From NCBI RefSeq assembly GCF_900129035.1, contig NZ_FQTW01000001.1, positions 124,001 through 188,000 on the forward strand: 64,000 nucleotides of DNA, read 5' to 3'. Each line of letters begins with the position of its first letter. Positions within the stretch are counted from its first letter, which is position 1. Source of the stretch: Psychroflexus salarius (GTDB lineage Bacteria; Bacteroidota; Bacteroidia; Flavobacteriales; Flavobacteriaceae). This document shows positions 35,648 to 45,814 of this stretch, piece by piece. The notes under the pieces are model-generated. The model saw only the letters and a list, made by a program, of their open reading frames with translations, did not search any database and was not told the origin of the DNA. The translations under genes and the position numbers were made by a program.

Positions 35648-37654
35648 TTAGGTTAATCCTCGATATTTTCTGAGTATCCACTCGAATCCCAAAGTTAAGA
35701 TTAATAAACCAAGTAAATACTTAATTTCAATAAAACCCAGCTTTTTTACGAAAGATTTTTGAATTGCTTTAGGTTTTTTATTTAATATAGAATTTATTAA
35801 ATCTGCATTATTTTTTTGCAAGTATATTTGCTCTTTTTGTAAAGCTGAAGCTAAAAATTTGTAATTGGCTTGTTGATCTTGAAGTTCACGATTAAAATCG
35901 ATTATACTAAAATCTCCAGTTTTTGAAAATGCTTCTGCAGTGATTTTATATGAATAATCACCAGTTGGCAAACTAGAAATTGAAGATGAAAATTGATTGG
36001 CATCGCGTGCCATACTAATTGTATTTACAGTATTAGTTTTAAGGTTGGTTATGGTTAAATTTAATTTAGCATCAGATTTAAAGTTATAATTAGCATCATA
36101 AAACTTTGCTGAAATTTTGCCAGCTTCACCTCTATTGTAAAAGTTTTTTGCCTCTACAGTTAAACGTTCGCGACGCTTTTTATTAGATAAAAACTGAATA
36201 TGTTGATCGATAAATCGGTCAAATTCTTTGAAGTTTCCAAATGATTGATAGGCTTTAGAACGCCACATCCAAATATTTTCTCCAAACAAAACACTAAGCT
36301 TATGATTATTAACATTTTTAACGATCCAAAGCGGGTTACCATCCTTAAAACCATTTACTTTTTGATCAAGTAGTGTTTGAAAGTTATCAGTTAGCTCTAC
36401 GCGACTCAATTGGTTTTTTAATGGCGGATAATCTTGAAATTTTAAGTTTTCAGTTTCGTAAAATGAATATGAGTTTGAAAACTCAGCTTGAATATCTTCA
36501 ATTAAAGACGTATTTTTTTTTGAAAAACCAAAGTCAAGATCTGTTAATAAATCATAATCGGTTGAAGTACCTCCGATAATAAATAAGCTTTGTTTTGAAG
36601 TTTTAACTTGAGTTAGTAAAGGCTTAAATATTGGCGTTGGTTGATAAGCAATAACCAAGTTATACTTAGATAAATCATTAACATCTTGCGGTTTTTTAAA
36701 TGTAAACTTGTATTGATTTGAAGCTGAAATGGAAGACTTTAAAGCGCTAATATCTGGATGAATAATTTCTGAAACCAATAAAATATTGTAGCGATTGTCT
36801 ATAACTTCAATACCAAATGATTTTGTATTGTTAATGATATTTTTCTCATTTTTTAATGCATCAACTACAATTTTATAAGTTTGTTTACCAATTTGCTTTG
36901 CTTTTATTTCAAATTTAAATTGTCCTGTTGCATTTGGTGATAAGTTGATATTTTGTTGTGAGATGAGCTGATTATTTTGTAACAGTTTGAGATTTGTTTT
37001 AGTTGCTGAATTGCTGTTATTCTCTACAAAAACTTCAACAGGAAAATTATTATCTAAAAAAGCATAGGCGTTATGATTGGTTCGACTCAAATTTAAGTCG
37101 TCAACTTGTGTAGTATCACCAATAATAATTCCGTAATTTCTATTTTTTAGCGACTGCGATAAACTATAATCGATTGACTGTCCAAAGTTTTGATTAGCAT
37201 CAGTAATAGTAACAAATTGGGCGTTATTGTCTTTTAAATTGGTATAGAAATCAAATAAACTGCTGAGGTTGGTGTAGTTTTGATTAAAACTTAAAGAATC
37301 TAAAACTTCAACCTTGCTCCCAAATTTCAGTAAGTTAATATCAAAAACTTCATTAAGTTCTGGATGATCTTCTAAAGTTTTAATGAGTTGAGTTACTTCA
37401 GTAGAATCACTTAAATAGTTTATCGATTTACTATCATCAACACCAATATATAGTTTTGGCTTTTGTGTACTAACTTGCGTTAATTCCGTAGAAAAATCAA
37501 ATAAAAGCGTAATTACAATAAAAAAGGATAAAAACCTGAGACCGATTAATAGCCACTTGCTTTTATCCTTTAGGTAATTTTTGTAAAATAATAGACTAAG
37601 ACCAAATGAAACTACGCTGTTAAGCAAGATAAAAATAATGGTCTCGTTTGTCAT
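35648..37654 (-). CDS. Membrane-anchored VWA-like protein of unknown function
   Basis: 668 aa. Two membrane helices at the N-terminus (about 7-25 and 35-57) and one near the C-terminus (about 643-660, FIEIKYLLGLLILTLGFEWIL) enclose a large periplasmic region. The first part resembles a von Willebrand factor A domain: YIGVDDSKSINYL contains a DxSxS metal-site motif, and FVTITDANQNFG a later Asp. Beta-sandwich regions follow. The layout recalls BatA/BatB-like and CHU-type VWA membrane proteins in Bacteroidota. It lies between fabG (4 bp) and a prohibitin gene (11 bp). Confidence 0.7.
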   Translation of the reverse strand: MTNETIIFILLNSVVSFGLSLLFYKNYLKDKSKWLLIGLRFLSFFIVITLLFDFSTELTQVSTQKPKLYIGVDDSKSINYLSDSTEVTQLIKTLEDHPELNEVFDINLLKFGSKVEVLDSLSFNQNYTNLSSLFDFYTNLKDNNAQFVTITDANQNFGQSIDYSLSQSLKNRNYGIIIGDTTQVDDLNLSRTNHNAYAFLDNNFPVEVFVENNSNSATKTNLKLLQNNQLISQQNINLSPNATGQFKFEIKAKQIGKQTYKIVVDALKNEKNIINNTKSFGIEVIDNRYNILLVSEIIHPDISALKSSISASNQYKFTFKKPQDVNDLSKYNLVIAYQPTPIFKPLLTQVKTSKQSLFIIGGTSTDYDLLTDLDFGFSKKNTSLIEDIQAEFSNSYSFYETENLKFQDYPPLKNQLSRVELTDNFQTLLDQKVNGFKDGNPLWIVKNVNNHKLSVLFGENIWMWRSKAYQSFGNFKEFDRFIDQHIQFLSNKKRRERLTVEAKNFYNRGEAGKISAKFYDANYNFKSDAKLNLTITNLKTNTVNTISMARDANQFSSSISSLPTGDYSYKITAEAFSKTGDFSIIDFNRELQDQQANYKFLASALQKEQIYLQKNNADLINSILNKKPKAIQKSFVKKLGFIEIKYLLGLLILTLGFEWILRKYRGLT

Positions 37655-37658
37655 AGAA

Positions 37659-38405
37659 TTAAGTTAGCATTCCACCATCAACACTGAGCGTTTGACCTGT
37701 AATATAAGTACTCATGTCACTTGCCAAAAATACACATGCATTGGCAATATCAGTTGGTGTGCCGCCTCGTTTAAGCGGAATAGCTTGTCGCCATGAGTCG
37801 ACTGTAGCTTCGTCAAGTTTAGCTGTCATTTCGGTTTCAATAAAACCTGGCGCTATAACATTAGATCTAATATTTCTTGAACCCAATTCTAAAGCAACAG
37901 ATTTTGAGAACCCAATAATTCCAGCTTTTGAAGCAGAATAATTAGCTTGTCCTGCGTTTCCTTTAATACCAACTACAGAACTCATATTAATAATACTACC
38001 ATGACGCTGTTTTAACATAGGCCGTAGAACAGCTTTAGTTAAGTTAAAAACGGAATTCAAATTAACTTCAATAACTTTATTAAAATCTTCTTCAGACATG
38101 CGCATAAGAAGATTATCTTTAGTAATTCCGGCATTATTGATTAATACATCAACACTCCCAAAATCTTTTATCACATCGCTTGCTAACTGCTGTGCCTGAT
38201 CAAAATCTGAAGCATCTGATTGATAAGCCTTAGCTTTAATACCTAGTTTTTCTAAGTCCTTTGCTAATGTCTCAGCAGCTTCTTTAGAAGAATTATAGGT
38301 AAAGGCTACATTTGCACCATGCTGAGCAAAAACTTCAGCAATGCCTTTACCGATACCTCGACTACCACCAGTAATAATGACATTTTTATTTTCTAATAAT
38401 TTCAT
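37659..38405 (-). CDS. fabG: 3-oxoacyl-[ACP] reductase
   Basis: 248 aa short-chain dehydrogenase. NADPH motif TGGSRGIGKGIAEVF, NNAG motif LINNAGITKDNLLMRMSEEDF, and the Ser-Tyr-Lys active site in INMSSVVGIKGNAGQANYSASKAG. The sequence has the FabG hallmarks ITKDNLLMRM and TGQTLSVDGGM, so fatty-acid elongation is the expected role. First gene of a three-gene run with a VWA-like protein and a prohibitin. Confidence 0.93.
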   Translation of the reverse strand: MKLLENKNVIITGGSRGIGKGIAEVFAQHGANVAFTYNSSKEAAETLAKDLEKLGIKAKAYQSDASDFDQAQQLASDVIKDFGSVDVLINNAGITKDNLLMRMSEEDFNKVIEVNLNSVFNLTKAVLRPMLKQRHGSIINMSSVVGIKGNAGQANYSASKAGIIGFSKSVALELGSRNIRSNVIAPGFIETEMTAKLDEATVDSWRQAIPLKRGGTPTDIANACVFLASDMSTYITGQTLSVDGGMLT

Positions 38406-38420
38406 TGTATTAATATTTTA

Positions 38421-38460
38421 AAAAAACAAAAACCTCCTAGTTAAGAGGTTTTTGTTTTTT
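38421..38460 (-). terminator. Intrinsic terminator of sucD
   Basis: Long stem (A6CA5CCTC / GAGGT5GT6) around an 8-nt loop, 11 bp after the sucD stop; T-rich on the minus strand. Confidence 0.85.
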
Positions 38461-38470
38461 AAATTAGAGT

Positions 38471-39343
38471 TTAGCCTAACACTTCACTCACTTTTTTACC
38501 GATTTCAGCAGGTGAATTTACCACGTGAATACCGCAATCTTTTAAAATTTCTTTTTTAGCTTGAGCTGTATCTTCACTACCACCAACAATAGCGCCAGCA
38601 TGTCCCATTGTGCGTCCAGCAGGAGCAGTTTCTCCAGCAATAAAACCAACGACTGGTTTTTTACTTCCACTGTTCTTATACCAATTAGCAGCTTCAGCCT
38701 CTAATTGACCACCAATTTCACCGATCATTACAACGCATTCTGTTTCAGGATCATTAACTAAAAGCTCAACAGCTTCTTTAGTAGTCGTACCTATAATTGG
38801 GTCGCCACCAATACCGATGGCCGTTGTAATACCTAAACCTTCTTTTACCACTTGGTCAGCGGCTTCATAAGTTAAAGTTCCTGATTTAGAAACAATACCA
38901 ACTTTTCCTTTTTTGAAAACAAAGCCAGGCATAATACCAACTTTAGCTTCTTCAGGCGTAATAACACCAGGACAGTTTGGACCTATTAAACGACAATCTT
39001 TATCTTTTATATAATTTGAGGCTTTGATCATATCAGCAACAGGAATACCTTCAGTAATTGCAATAATCACTTTAATTCCAGCATCGGCTGCTTCCATTAT
39101 GGCATCTGCAGCAAAAGCTGGCGGTACAAAAATAATTGAAGTATCGGCCCCAGCATTTTCAACAGCATCTGAAACTGTATTAAAAACAGGTTTACCTAGA
39201 TGTTCAGTACCACCTTTTCCTGGTGTTACACCTCCGACAACATTAGTGCCATAGTCTATCATTTGACCAGCATGGAAGGTGCCTTCACTACCTGTAAAAC
39301 CTTGGACTATAATTTTTGAATTTTTATTTACTAAAACGCTCAT
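38471..39343 (-). CDS. sucD: Succinate-CoA ligase, alpha subunit
   Basis: 290 aa TCA-cycle enzyme. The CoA-binding motif [21 protein letters not shown] and the phosphohistidine region [19 protein letters not shown] are intact. The [20 protein letters not shown] segment is also diagnostic. The beta subunit gene sucC is not adjacent here. It has its own -7 element upstream and its own terminator, so it appears to be monocistronic even though the lipid A cluster lies upstream in the same direction. Confidence 0.96.
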   Translation of the reverse strand: MSVLVNKNSKIIVQGFTGSEGTFHAGQMIDYGTNVVGGVTPGKGGTEHLGKPVFNTVSDAVENAGADTSIIFVPPAFAADAIMEAADAGIKVIIAITEGIPVADMIKASNYIKDKDCRLIGPNCPGVITPEEAKVGIMPGFVFKKGKVGIVSKSGTLTYEAADQVVKEGLGITTAIGIGGDPIIGTTTKEAVELLVNDPETECVVMIGEIGGQLEAEAANWYKNSGSKKPVVGFIAGETAPAGRTMGHAGAIVGGSEDTAQAKKEILKDCGIHVVNSPAEIGKKVSEVLG

Positions 39344-39365
39344 AAGATTTGTGATTTTTCTTTAA

Positions 39366-39373
39366 CAAAAGTA
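39366..39373 (-). promoter_or_regulatory. -7 element of the probable sucD promoter
   Basis: The minus strand reads TACTTTTG (TAnnTTTG), placing the start about 20 nt before sucD. No TTTG at -33. Confidence 0.45.
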
Positions 39374-39418
39374 ATTTATTAGGATGAACCTAAAAAGTTT
39401 ATAGGCTTAAAAATAGGT

Positions 39419-39811
39419 TCAAATTTGTTTTTTAACTTCAATTTCATCTTCAGCTGGCATACTCATAATTTCAGCCTTGATAATCTTGGCGTCTTCTAAT
39501 TTCCAAATGGCCATAAAGTGGGCTAAAGCATGTAATTCCTCAGATTCTATTGATTCAACAAAATAGGTAAAATGTGTAACTACTGAGTGATGAGTTGTTA
39601 TAACATCGTGAAATTCAGCTGTCATATTTAAAAATGATTTGCCCATTTTCGTAGTCAATTCACCAAACCCTTTTAAATCTAGTTCATAAAATGCTTCAGA
39701 ACTTCGCCAGTGAATGATGGCATCTTCATGAAAATATTGGTTTAAAACATTACTATCTTTAAAATAATCAGACTCTAAAAAATCGACTACTTTATTTGTT
39801 TCTTGTAACAT
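39419..39811 (-). CDS. NTF2/SnoaL-like protein
   Basis: 130 aa. The cone-fold NTF2-like pattern is seen in VVDFLESDYFKDSNVLNQYFHEDAIIHW, LKGFGELTTKMGKSFLNMTAE and HDVITTHHSVVTHFTYF, the type with no obvious catalytic signature. It overlaps the upstream lpxD-like gene by 20 nt and so is translated from the lipid A cluster transcript. Function unknown. Confidence 0.7.
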   Translation of the reverse strand: MLQETNKVVDFLESDYFKDSNVLNQYFHEDAIIHWRSSEAFYELDLKGFGELTTKMGKSFLNMTAEFHDVITTHHSVVTHFTYFVESIESEELHALAHFMAIWKLEDAKIIKAEIMSMPAEDEIEVKKQI

Positions 39812-40739
39812 CGTTAAGTTGTTTTACGAGTTTTGGTAAATTGGCGATATGCGCCATTTCTCTATATTTCTTTTTGATATCACTTGCTGGTGTCCCAAAA
39901 TAGGTTTTGTTGGCATCAAGACTCTTAGAAACTCCAGATTGCGCTAAAATAATGGCATTTTCACCAATATTTAGTCCACTTGAAACGCCAACTTGTCCCC
40001 AAATTGTCACATCATCTTCAATGATACAACAGCCAGCTATTCCTGTGTGTGCAGCAATTAAAACTTTTTTACCAATAACAGTATCATGACCAATTTGAAC
40101 TAAATTATCAATTTTTGTTCCTGTTTTGATTAAAGTTGACCCTGAAACTCCTTTATCTATGGTTGTTGAAGCACCAATTTCGACATCATTTTCAATAACG
40201 ACATTCCCGCCAGATTTTAATTTATCATAGCCTTCAGGTCTGTTTTTATAATAAAAAGCGTCAGCACCAATAATAGAACCGCTGTGAATAATCACATTAT
40301 CGCCTATTTCACATGAATCATAAATGGAAACATTAGAATGAATGATACAATTTTTGCCAATTTTTACATCGTTTCCAATAAATACATTGGGCTGAATAGT
40401 GGCTGACTTATCGATAATAGCTGAAGGTGAAATGGTCTGTTTAGAAGGTTTAAAGGGTTTAAAAAAAGAAGTGAGTTTATTAAAATCAGAAAACGGATCC
40501 TTAGAAATCAATAATGCTTTACCCTCTGGACAGTTAACTTCCTTATTAATTAAAATAACACTTGCAGCCGAATTTAAGGCTTTATCATAATATTTTGGGT
40601 GATCAACAAATACGATATCACCTTTTTCTACAACATGAATCTCATTGGCACCATAAACTTGATAATCATCTTCACCGACATAAGAACAATCAAGAATATC
40701 AGCAATTGATTTTAATGCGTAAGGTTTTGGAAACTTCAT
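39792..40739 (-). CDS. Second LpxD-like hexapeptide N-acyltransferase
   Basis: 315 aa. Left-handed beta-helix hexapeptide repeats from about residue 105 to 270 (VFIGNDVKIGKNCIIHSNVSI and similar), with an N-terminal LpxD-type nucleotide-binding domain (IADILDCSYVGEDDYQVYGA). The catalytic-His equivalent is in VQIGHDTVIGKKVLIAAHTG. It is a paralogue of the 345-aa LpxD encoded at 43494-44531, separated from it by lpxC/fabZ, lpxA and efp. It may acylate a different sugar position or use a different acyl chain; this is inference. Confidence 0.8.
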   Translation of the reverse strand: MKFPKPYALKSIADILDCSYVGEDDYQVYGANEIHVVEKGDIVFVDHPKYYDKALNSAASVILINKEVNCPEGKALLISKDPFSDFNKLTSFFKPFKPSKQTISPSAIIDKSATIQPNVFIGNDVKIGKNCIIHSNVSIYDSCEIGDNVIIHSGSIIGADAFYYKNRPEGYDKLKSGGNVVIENDVEIGASTTIDKGVSGSTLIKTGTKIDNLVQIGHDTVIGKKVLIAAHTGIAGCCIIEDDVTIWGQVGVSSGLNIGENAIILAQSGVSKSLDANKTYFGTPASDIKKKYREMAHIANLPKLVKQLNDVTRNK

Positions 40740-40745
40740 ACAGGA

Positions 40746-41309
40746 CTATTTCACACGTTCTTTGTATGTTCCTTTCTCGGTTTCAATTTTAACTTTATCA
40801 CCTTCATTAATAAACAATGGCACGTTAATCTCTGCTCCTGTTTCAACTGTGGCAGGTTTTGTAGCATTAGTAGCCGTATTTCCTTTAACACCTGGTTCTG
40901 TATGGGTAACCTCAAGCTCTACGTGTGGCGGCATATCTACAGATAGTGGTGCATCATCTTCAGTATTAATTAAAATCGAAACCACTTCACCTTCTTTTAA
41001 AAGCTTTGGCATATCTAGCGCCGCTTCAACTAACCTAATTTGGGTATAGTCATCGGTGTGCATAAAGTGATAAAATTCACCTTCTTGATATAAAAATTGG
41101 TACTTATGGGTTTCAACCCTTACATCATCAATTTTATGACCCGCTGAAAATGTATTTTCTACAACCTTTCCAGTAGTAACACTTTTTAATTTTGTTCTTA
41201 CAAATGCTGGACCTTTACCAGGCTTAACATGTAAAAACTCAATTATTTTATAAATATCATGATTATATCTGATACATAATCCGTTTCTAATATCACTTGT
41301 TGATGCCAT
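40746..41309 (-). CDS. efp: Elongation factor P
   Basis: 187 aa, three beta-barrel domains. It rescues ribosomes stalled on polyproline. The loop HVKPGKGPAFVRTK carries Lys32, the usual site for post-translational modification. The C-terminal domain has PLFINEGDKVKIETEKGTY. It lies inside the lipid A cluster, 6-12 bp from its neighbours, as often in Bacteroidota. Confidence 0.96.
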   Translation of the reverse strand: MASTSDIRNGLCIRYNHDIYKIIEFLHVKPGKGPAFVRTKLKSVTTGKVVENTFSAGHKIDDVRVETHKYQFLYQEGEFYHFMHTDDYTQIRLVEAALDMPKLLKEGEVVSILINTEDDAPLSVDMPPHVELEVTHTEPGVKGNTATNATKPATVETGAEINVPLFINEGDKVKIETEKGTYKERVK

Positions 41310-41321
41310 ATATTTACTTTT

Positions 41322-42104
41322 TTAGTTAGAAAAATAGCCTTTCATGATTCCACGTTGAGAATCCTTTACAAACTGAATTATTTCATCGCGTTCTGGAGTT
41401 GCTTCCATTTCAGCTTCTAATATTGAAAGTGCTTGAGAGTTATTATAGTTTTTTTGATATAAAATGCGGTAAATATTTTGTATTTCGCGAATTTTATCGG
41501 TTTCGTAACCACGACGACGAAGACCAACTGAATTTATGCCTACGTAAGAAAGTGGTTCTCTAGCTGCTTTAACAAATGGAGGAACGTCTTTTCTTACCAA
41601 AGAGCCACCTGTTACAAAAGCATGGCGACCAATGCTGCAAAACTGCTGAACTGCCGCCATACCTGCTAGTATGGCGTAATCTCCAACTGTAATATGACCG
41701 GCTAAGGTTGAATTATTTGAAAAAACACAATTATCACCAACAATACAGTCATGTGCAATATGGCAATAGGCCATGATCCAGCAATTTTTACCTATTTTAG
41801 TTTTCATTCGATCTGAAGTACCACGATTAATGGTTACACATTCTCTGATGGTTGTATTATCTCCAATTTCAGTAGTTGTATCTTCATCGTCAAATTTTTT
41901 ATCCTGCGGTATCGCAGAAATTACTGCTCCAGGAAAAATGCTCACATTTTTGCCAATGCGGGCACCTTCCATGATAGTGACATTTGAACCTATCCAAGAG
42001 CCTTCACCAATTTCAACATTGCTGTGAATAGTTGTAAAAGGTTCAATGACTACATTTTTGGCAATTTTTGCTCCTGGATGTACATATGCTAAGGGTTGAT
42101 TCAT
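41322..42104 (-). CDS. lpxA: UDP-N-acetylglucosamine O-acyltransferase
   Basis: 260 aa, first enzyme of lipid A synthesis, transferring a 3-hydroxyacyl chain from ACP to UDP-GlcNAc. The beta-helix begins at VHPGAKIAKNVVIEPF; the catalytic His is in MAYCHIAHDCIVGDN. The helical C-terminal domain starts near NSVGLRRRGYETDKI. It lies 5 bp from lpxC/fabZ. Confidence 0.96.
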   Translation of the reverse strand: MNQPLAYVHPGAKIAKNVVIEPFTTIHSNVEIGEGSWIGSNVTIMEGARIGKNVSIFPGAVISAIPQDKKFDDEDTTTEIGDNTTIRECVTINRGTSDRMKTKIGKNCWIMAYCHIAHDCIVGDNCVFSNNSTLAGHITVGDYAILAGMAAVQQFCSIGRHAFVTGGSLVRKDVPPFVKAAREPLSYVGINSVGLRRRGYETDKIREIQNIYRILYQKNYNNSQALSILEAEMEATPERDEIIQFVKDSQRGIMKGYFSN

Positions 42105-42109
42105 AAACT

Positions 42110-43510
42110 TTATTTTGCTTTAACAATTTGCGCCATCAATTCGGCTTCACAAGCTAACTTTCCATTGGTGTAAGCATAAGCTTGCATGTGGCATATACCA
42201 CGTCTTATAGGAGTAATTAACTCTAATTTAAAAATTAAAGTATCACCTGGTACAACTTGTTGTTTAAATTTCACATTATTAATTTTCATGAAATAAGTCA
42301 AGTAATTTTCTGGATCAGGAACTGAACTTAAGGCTAAAATACCACCTGTTTGTGCCATAGCCTCAACTTGAAGAACGCCTGGCATTACAGGTTTTCCTGG
42401 AAAATGTCCCACAAAAAAAGGTTCATTCATGGTAACATTTTTTGATCCTATTACAGAAGATTCAGTTAGCTCATAAATTTTATCGACTAATAAAAAAGGA
42501 GGCCGATGTGGCAACTTATTCATGATTTCAGTAACGTCATAAAGTGGTTTTTCATTTAAGTCTATTTGAGGTACTTTATTACGCTTTTCAGACTTGATAA
42601 TTTTGGCTAGTTTCTTAGCAAATTGCGTATTGATACCATGCCCAGGTTTGTTGGCAATAACTTTACCTCTTATGTAGGTACCAACTAAGGCTAAATCACC
42701 CAAAACATCAAGCAGTTTATGACGTGCCGCTTCATTAGGGTGATGCAAGGTTAAATTATCTAAAATGCCGTTTGGTTTAACTTTAATATCATCTTTACCA
42801 AAGGCAACTTTAAGCTTGTCCATGGTTTCTTGAGACAATTCTTTATCTACATAAACAATAGCATTATTGAGGTCACCACCTTTAATTAAACCGTGTTCAA
42901 GTAAAGCTTCAAGTTCATGCAAGAAGCTAAATGTACGTGAACAAGAGATTTTTTCTTTGAAATCTTTTAAAGTTTTCAGAGAAGCATTTTGAGTACCTAA
43001 GACTTTGGTTTCAAAATCAACCATTGTCGTTACTTGATATTCATTAGCTGGCATCACTAATATTTCAGAGCCAGTTTCTTCATCAGAAAATGAAATCACG
43101 TCTTTAACGATAAATTCATCACGGTCAGCATCAAGTTCAACAATTTCAGCTTGTTCAAGCGCTTCAACAAAAAACTTTGAAGAACCATCCATTATTGGCG
43201 GTTCAGAAGCATTTAATTCAATGATGATATTGTCAATTTCAAGACCAACACATGCCGCTAAAACGTGCTCAGAAGTTTGAATTAACACGCCATTTTTTTC
43301 TAAGGTGGTTCCGCGTTTAGTATCTGTTACATAGTTGGCGTCTGCTGGAATAATAGGATGACCTTCTAAATCAATTCGCTTAAAAGCATAACCGGAATTA
43401 GCTTCTGCTGGTTTAAAGTTTAAGGTCACTTCTTGGCCTGTATGAAGTCCGACACCTTTTAGCTGAACTTCATTAGCAATGGTAGTTTGTTTCTTAGGAT
43501 TTAGACTCAT
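42110..43510 (-). CDS. lpxC: Bifunctional UDP-3-O-acyl-GlcNAc deacetylase / 3-hydroxyacyl-ACP dehydratase
   Basis: 466 aa LpxC-FabZ fusion typical of Bacteroidota. The LpxC part (1 to about 305) has [18 protein letters not shown] and the zinc ligands in [12 protein letters not shown]. The FabZ part (about 320-466) has [13 protein letters not shown] and the catalytic pair in [20 protein letters not shown]. It links lipid A and fatty-acid synthesis, which compete for hydroxyacyl-ACP. Its start overlaps the lpxD stop by 17 nt. Confidence 0.97.
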   Translation of the reverse strand: MSLNPKKQTTIANEVQLKGVGLHTGQEVTLNFKPAEANSGYAFKRIDLEGHPIIPADANYVTDTKRGTTLEKNGVLIQTSEHVLAACVGLEIDNIIIELNASEPPIMDGSSKFFVEALEQAEIVELDADRDEFIVKDVISFSDEETGSEILVMPANEYQVTTMVDFETKVLGTQNASLKTLKDFKEKISCSRTFSFLHELEALLEHGLIKGGDLNNAIVYVDKELSQETMDKLKVAFGKDDIKVKPNGILDNLTLHHPNEAARHKLLDVLGDLALVGTYIRGKVIANKPGHGINTQFAKKLAKIIKSEKRNKVPQIDLNEKPLYDVTEIMNKLPHRPPFLLVDKIYELTESSVIGSKNVTMNEPFFVGHFPGKPVMPGVLQVEAMAQTGGILALSSVPDPENYLTYFMKINNVKFKQQVVPGDTLIFKLELITPIRRGICHMQAYAYTNGKLACEAELMAQIVKAK

Positions 43511-44531
43511 TTTTGCGAATTGTTTTTTCTAATGAATTTAAACGTTTTATGGTTTCTGGTAAATTTTTAAAGTGAACATAAGATTTGTTAAAATCGTTAT
43601 ATCCCAAAGCAGGTGAGCCTTGTATAGCTTCTTTGTCTTTTACATTACGGCCAACACCCGTTTGAGCTTGAATTTTAACATAGTTACCTATTTGTACGTG
43701 ACCAACTATACCAACTTGCCCGCCAATTAAGCAATGTTCTCCTATTTTAGTAGAACCCGCAATACCGGTTTGTGCTGCGATAGCTGTATGTTTACCAATT
43801 TCAACGTTATGAGCAATTTGAATTTGATTATCTAGCTTAACGCCTTCATGAATAACAGTTGAGCCTAAAGTAGCACGATCGATGGTTGTACCTGCGCCAA
43901 CATCAACATCATCTTTAATGATGACGTTACCTATTTGTGGTACTTTTTTGTAAATCCCTTGATCATCTGGTGAAAAGCCAAAACCATCAGCACCAATAAT
44001 TGCACCGCCATGAATTACGCAATTTTCTCCAATTATGGATTCTGAATAAACTTTGCAACCTGGAAATAAAATACTGTTATTTCCTATTTCTACATTATCG
44101 CCAATGTAAACATTTGGATATATCTTAACATTATCGCCAATCTTTACATTTTCACCTAAATAGCTAAAGGCACCAATGTAGCAGTCTTGACCTAATGAAA
44201 CTGAATCACTCATAAAACTAGGTGACTCAATTCCAGATTTGCTGAGTTTGATTTGATTATAATATTCAAGTAATTTAGAAAAGGCTTCATAAGAGTCATC
44301 GACTCTAATTAAGGTCGTTGTTAATTCAACTTCGCTTTTAAAGTCCTTATTAACAATACAAATGCTTGCATTTGTTGATTGAATATAATTGGTATATTTT
44401 GGGTTAGATAAAAACGTCAACGATTCTTTTTCGCCTTCTTCAATTTTAGATAATTTAGAAACTGTGGCTTCTGGATTACCTTCAATATCGCCGTTTAATA
44501 TCTCTGCTATTTGTCGTGCTGTAAATTTCAT
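43494..44531 (-). CDS. lpxD: UDP-3-O-(3-hydroxyacyl)glucosamine N-acyltransferase
   Basis: 345 aa, third enzyme of lipid A synthesis. N-terminal domain [20 protein letters not shown]; long hexapeptide beta-helix from about residue 108; catalytic His in [20 protein letters not shown]. It ends in a helical tail. First gene of the cluster; the HD gene upstream is separated by 24 bp. Confidence 0.95.
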   Translation of the reverse strand: MKFTARQIAEILNGDIEGNPEATVSKLSKIEEGEKESLTFLSNPKYTNYIQSTNASICIVNKDFKSEVELTTTLIRVDDSYEAFSKLLEYYNQIKLSKSGIESPSFMSDSVSLGQDCYIGAFSYLGENVKIGDNVKIYPNVYIGDNVEIGNNSILFPGCKVYSESIIGENCVIHGGAIIGADGFGFSPDDQGIYKKVPQIGNVIIKDDVDVGAGTTIDRATLGSTVIHEGVKLDNQIQIAHNVEIGKHTAIAAQTGIAGSTKIGEHCLIGGQVGIVGHVQIGNYVKIQAQTGVGRNVKDKEAIQGSPALGYNDFNKSYVHFKNLPETIKRLNSLEKTIRKNESKS

Positions 44532-44555
44532 TCTGGCAAAAATAGAAAAAAAGTG

Positions 44556-45785
44556 TTAATAATTGTTTTTGGGATAACAGAAGTAGTGTTTAGTGACCAA
44601 TTTTGATAAAGCTTTAAGGTTTAATTGGTCTGAAGCTTTTGAAACATCCTTCAATTTTCCGTTTTTATATAATATTTTAATGGGTTGTGAATTTAATTTG
44701 TAAGCTAAGTTTTGGGTTTCTCCTGTAAATACAAAATAAGAGGCTTCATGATTGGTAAGCTGATGTTTTTTTATAATATGAGCTAACTTCGCTTCTACCT
44801 TTTCATGAGGTATTGGCTTGTTTTTTAGTTTAACTTTTGGCAAGCGGCGTTCTAATATCATTTGCGCTAAATTTCTTAAAACAAAATCAGACGAGCTTGA
44901 CCATTGTTTGATGGCATAAATAACATCATAATCATCTAATTGAGCAAACATCTGCAAGGCTTCTTGATTAAATAATTGACAATTAATTTGGTGTTTTAAA
45001 AAATAACCTAATTCATCACTGCAATATATGGCCTTACCTTCAAGCAATAGCTCTTTTGCCCTTAAAATTATTTTGACCAACAATTGCTCAGCACACAAAC
45101 CAGTTTTATGCAAGTAAACTTGCCAGTACATTAAGCGTCTGGCCACTAAAAACTTTTCAACGGAATAGATACCTTTCTCTTCAACCACAATTTGATCATC
45201 TTTAACATTTAACATGCTAATTAAGCGTTCACTATTAACATTGCCTTCAGCCACACCTGTATAAAAACTATCACGCTTTAAATAATCAAGTCGATCCATA
45301 TCTAGCTGACTAGATAGAAGCTGACATAAAAATTGCTTAGGGTAGTTGTCTGTAAAAATATCGATTGCGGTAGATAGTTCCCCTTCAAATTCTTCGTTAA
45401 GTGCTTTCATGAAACTTAAAGAAATATATTCATGAGAGACATCTTTTGCAAACATATGTTCTAAAGCGTGCGAAAAAGGCCCATGACCAATGTCGTGCAA
45501 TAAAATAGCAATAAGAAGCGCTTCCTCTTCTTCACTTGTAATTTCAACGCCTTTAAAACGTAAAACTTTAATCGCTTTTCCCATTAAATGTATACAACCT
45601 AAAGCATGATGAAATCTTGTGTGATGAGCACCAGGATAAACCAAATAAGACAATCCCATTTGGGAAATTCGGCGTAAACGCTGAAAATACTTATGCGCTA
45701 TCAAGTCAAAAATTAAAGGACTTGGAATGGTAATAAATCCATAAATTGGATCGTTTATAATTTTAAGTTTGTTATTTTGTTTCAC
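44556..45785 (-). CDS. HD-domain phosphohydrolase (dNTPase/SAMHD1-like)
   Basis: 409 aa if it starts at the GTG at 45785 (VKQNNKLKIINDPIYG). A TTG at 45788 is equally close; a farther TTG at 45809 lies inside the promoter -7 box and is unlikely. Metal-binding His/Asp residues are in HHTRFHHALGCIHLM, ILLHDIGHGPFSHALEH and SSQLDMDRLDYLKRD, the pattern of HD-superfamily dNTP triphosphohydrolase relatives. The substrate is not fixed by the sequence. It is divergent from porX. Confidence 0.85.
   Translation of the reverse strand: MKQNNKLKIINDPIYGFITIPSPLIFDLIAHKYFQRLRRISQMGLSYLVYPGAHHTRFHHALGCIHLMGKAIKVLRFKGVEITSEEEEALLIAILLHDIGHGPFSHALEHMFAKDVSHEYISLSFMKALNEEFEGELSTAIDIFTDNYPKQFLCQLLSSQLDMDRLDYLKRDSFYTGVAEGNVNSERLISMLNVKDDQIVVEEKGIYSVEKFLVARRLMYWQVYLHKTGLCAEQLLVKIILRAKELLLEGKAIYCSDELGYFLKHQINCQLFNQEALQMFAQLDDYDVIYAIKQWSSSSDFVLRNLAQMILERRLPKVKLKNKPIPHEKVEAKLAHIIKKHQLTNHEASYFVFTGETQNLAYKLNSQPIKILYKNGKLKDVSKASDQLNLKALSKLVTKHYFCYPKNNY
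45764..45771 (+). promoter_or_regulatory. Possible -7 element upstream of porX
   Basis: TAAGTTTG matches TAnnTTTG; the nearest TTG is only 15 bp upstream, short for this promoter class. It would give a leader of about 45 nt. Confidence 0.35.
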
Positions 45786-45806
45786 CAAGATTTTAATTAT
45801 AAAAAA

Positions 45807-45814
45807 CAAAGATA
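45807..45814 (-). promoter_or_regulatory. -7 element of the HD-hydrolase promoter
   Basis: The minus strand reads TATCTTTG (TAnnTTTG). It predicts a start near 45803, supporting GTG 45785 or TTG 45788 as the HD start and excluding TTG 45809. Confidence 0.45.

Noticed and set aside
39380-39425. GAACCTA...TAGGTTC hairpin between the SnoaL-like gene and sucD as a terminator
   Set aside because: The loop is about 21 nt, the arms 7 bp, and one arm overlaps the end of the coding region; there is no convincing T-run.
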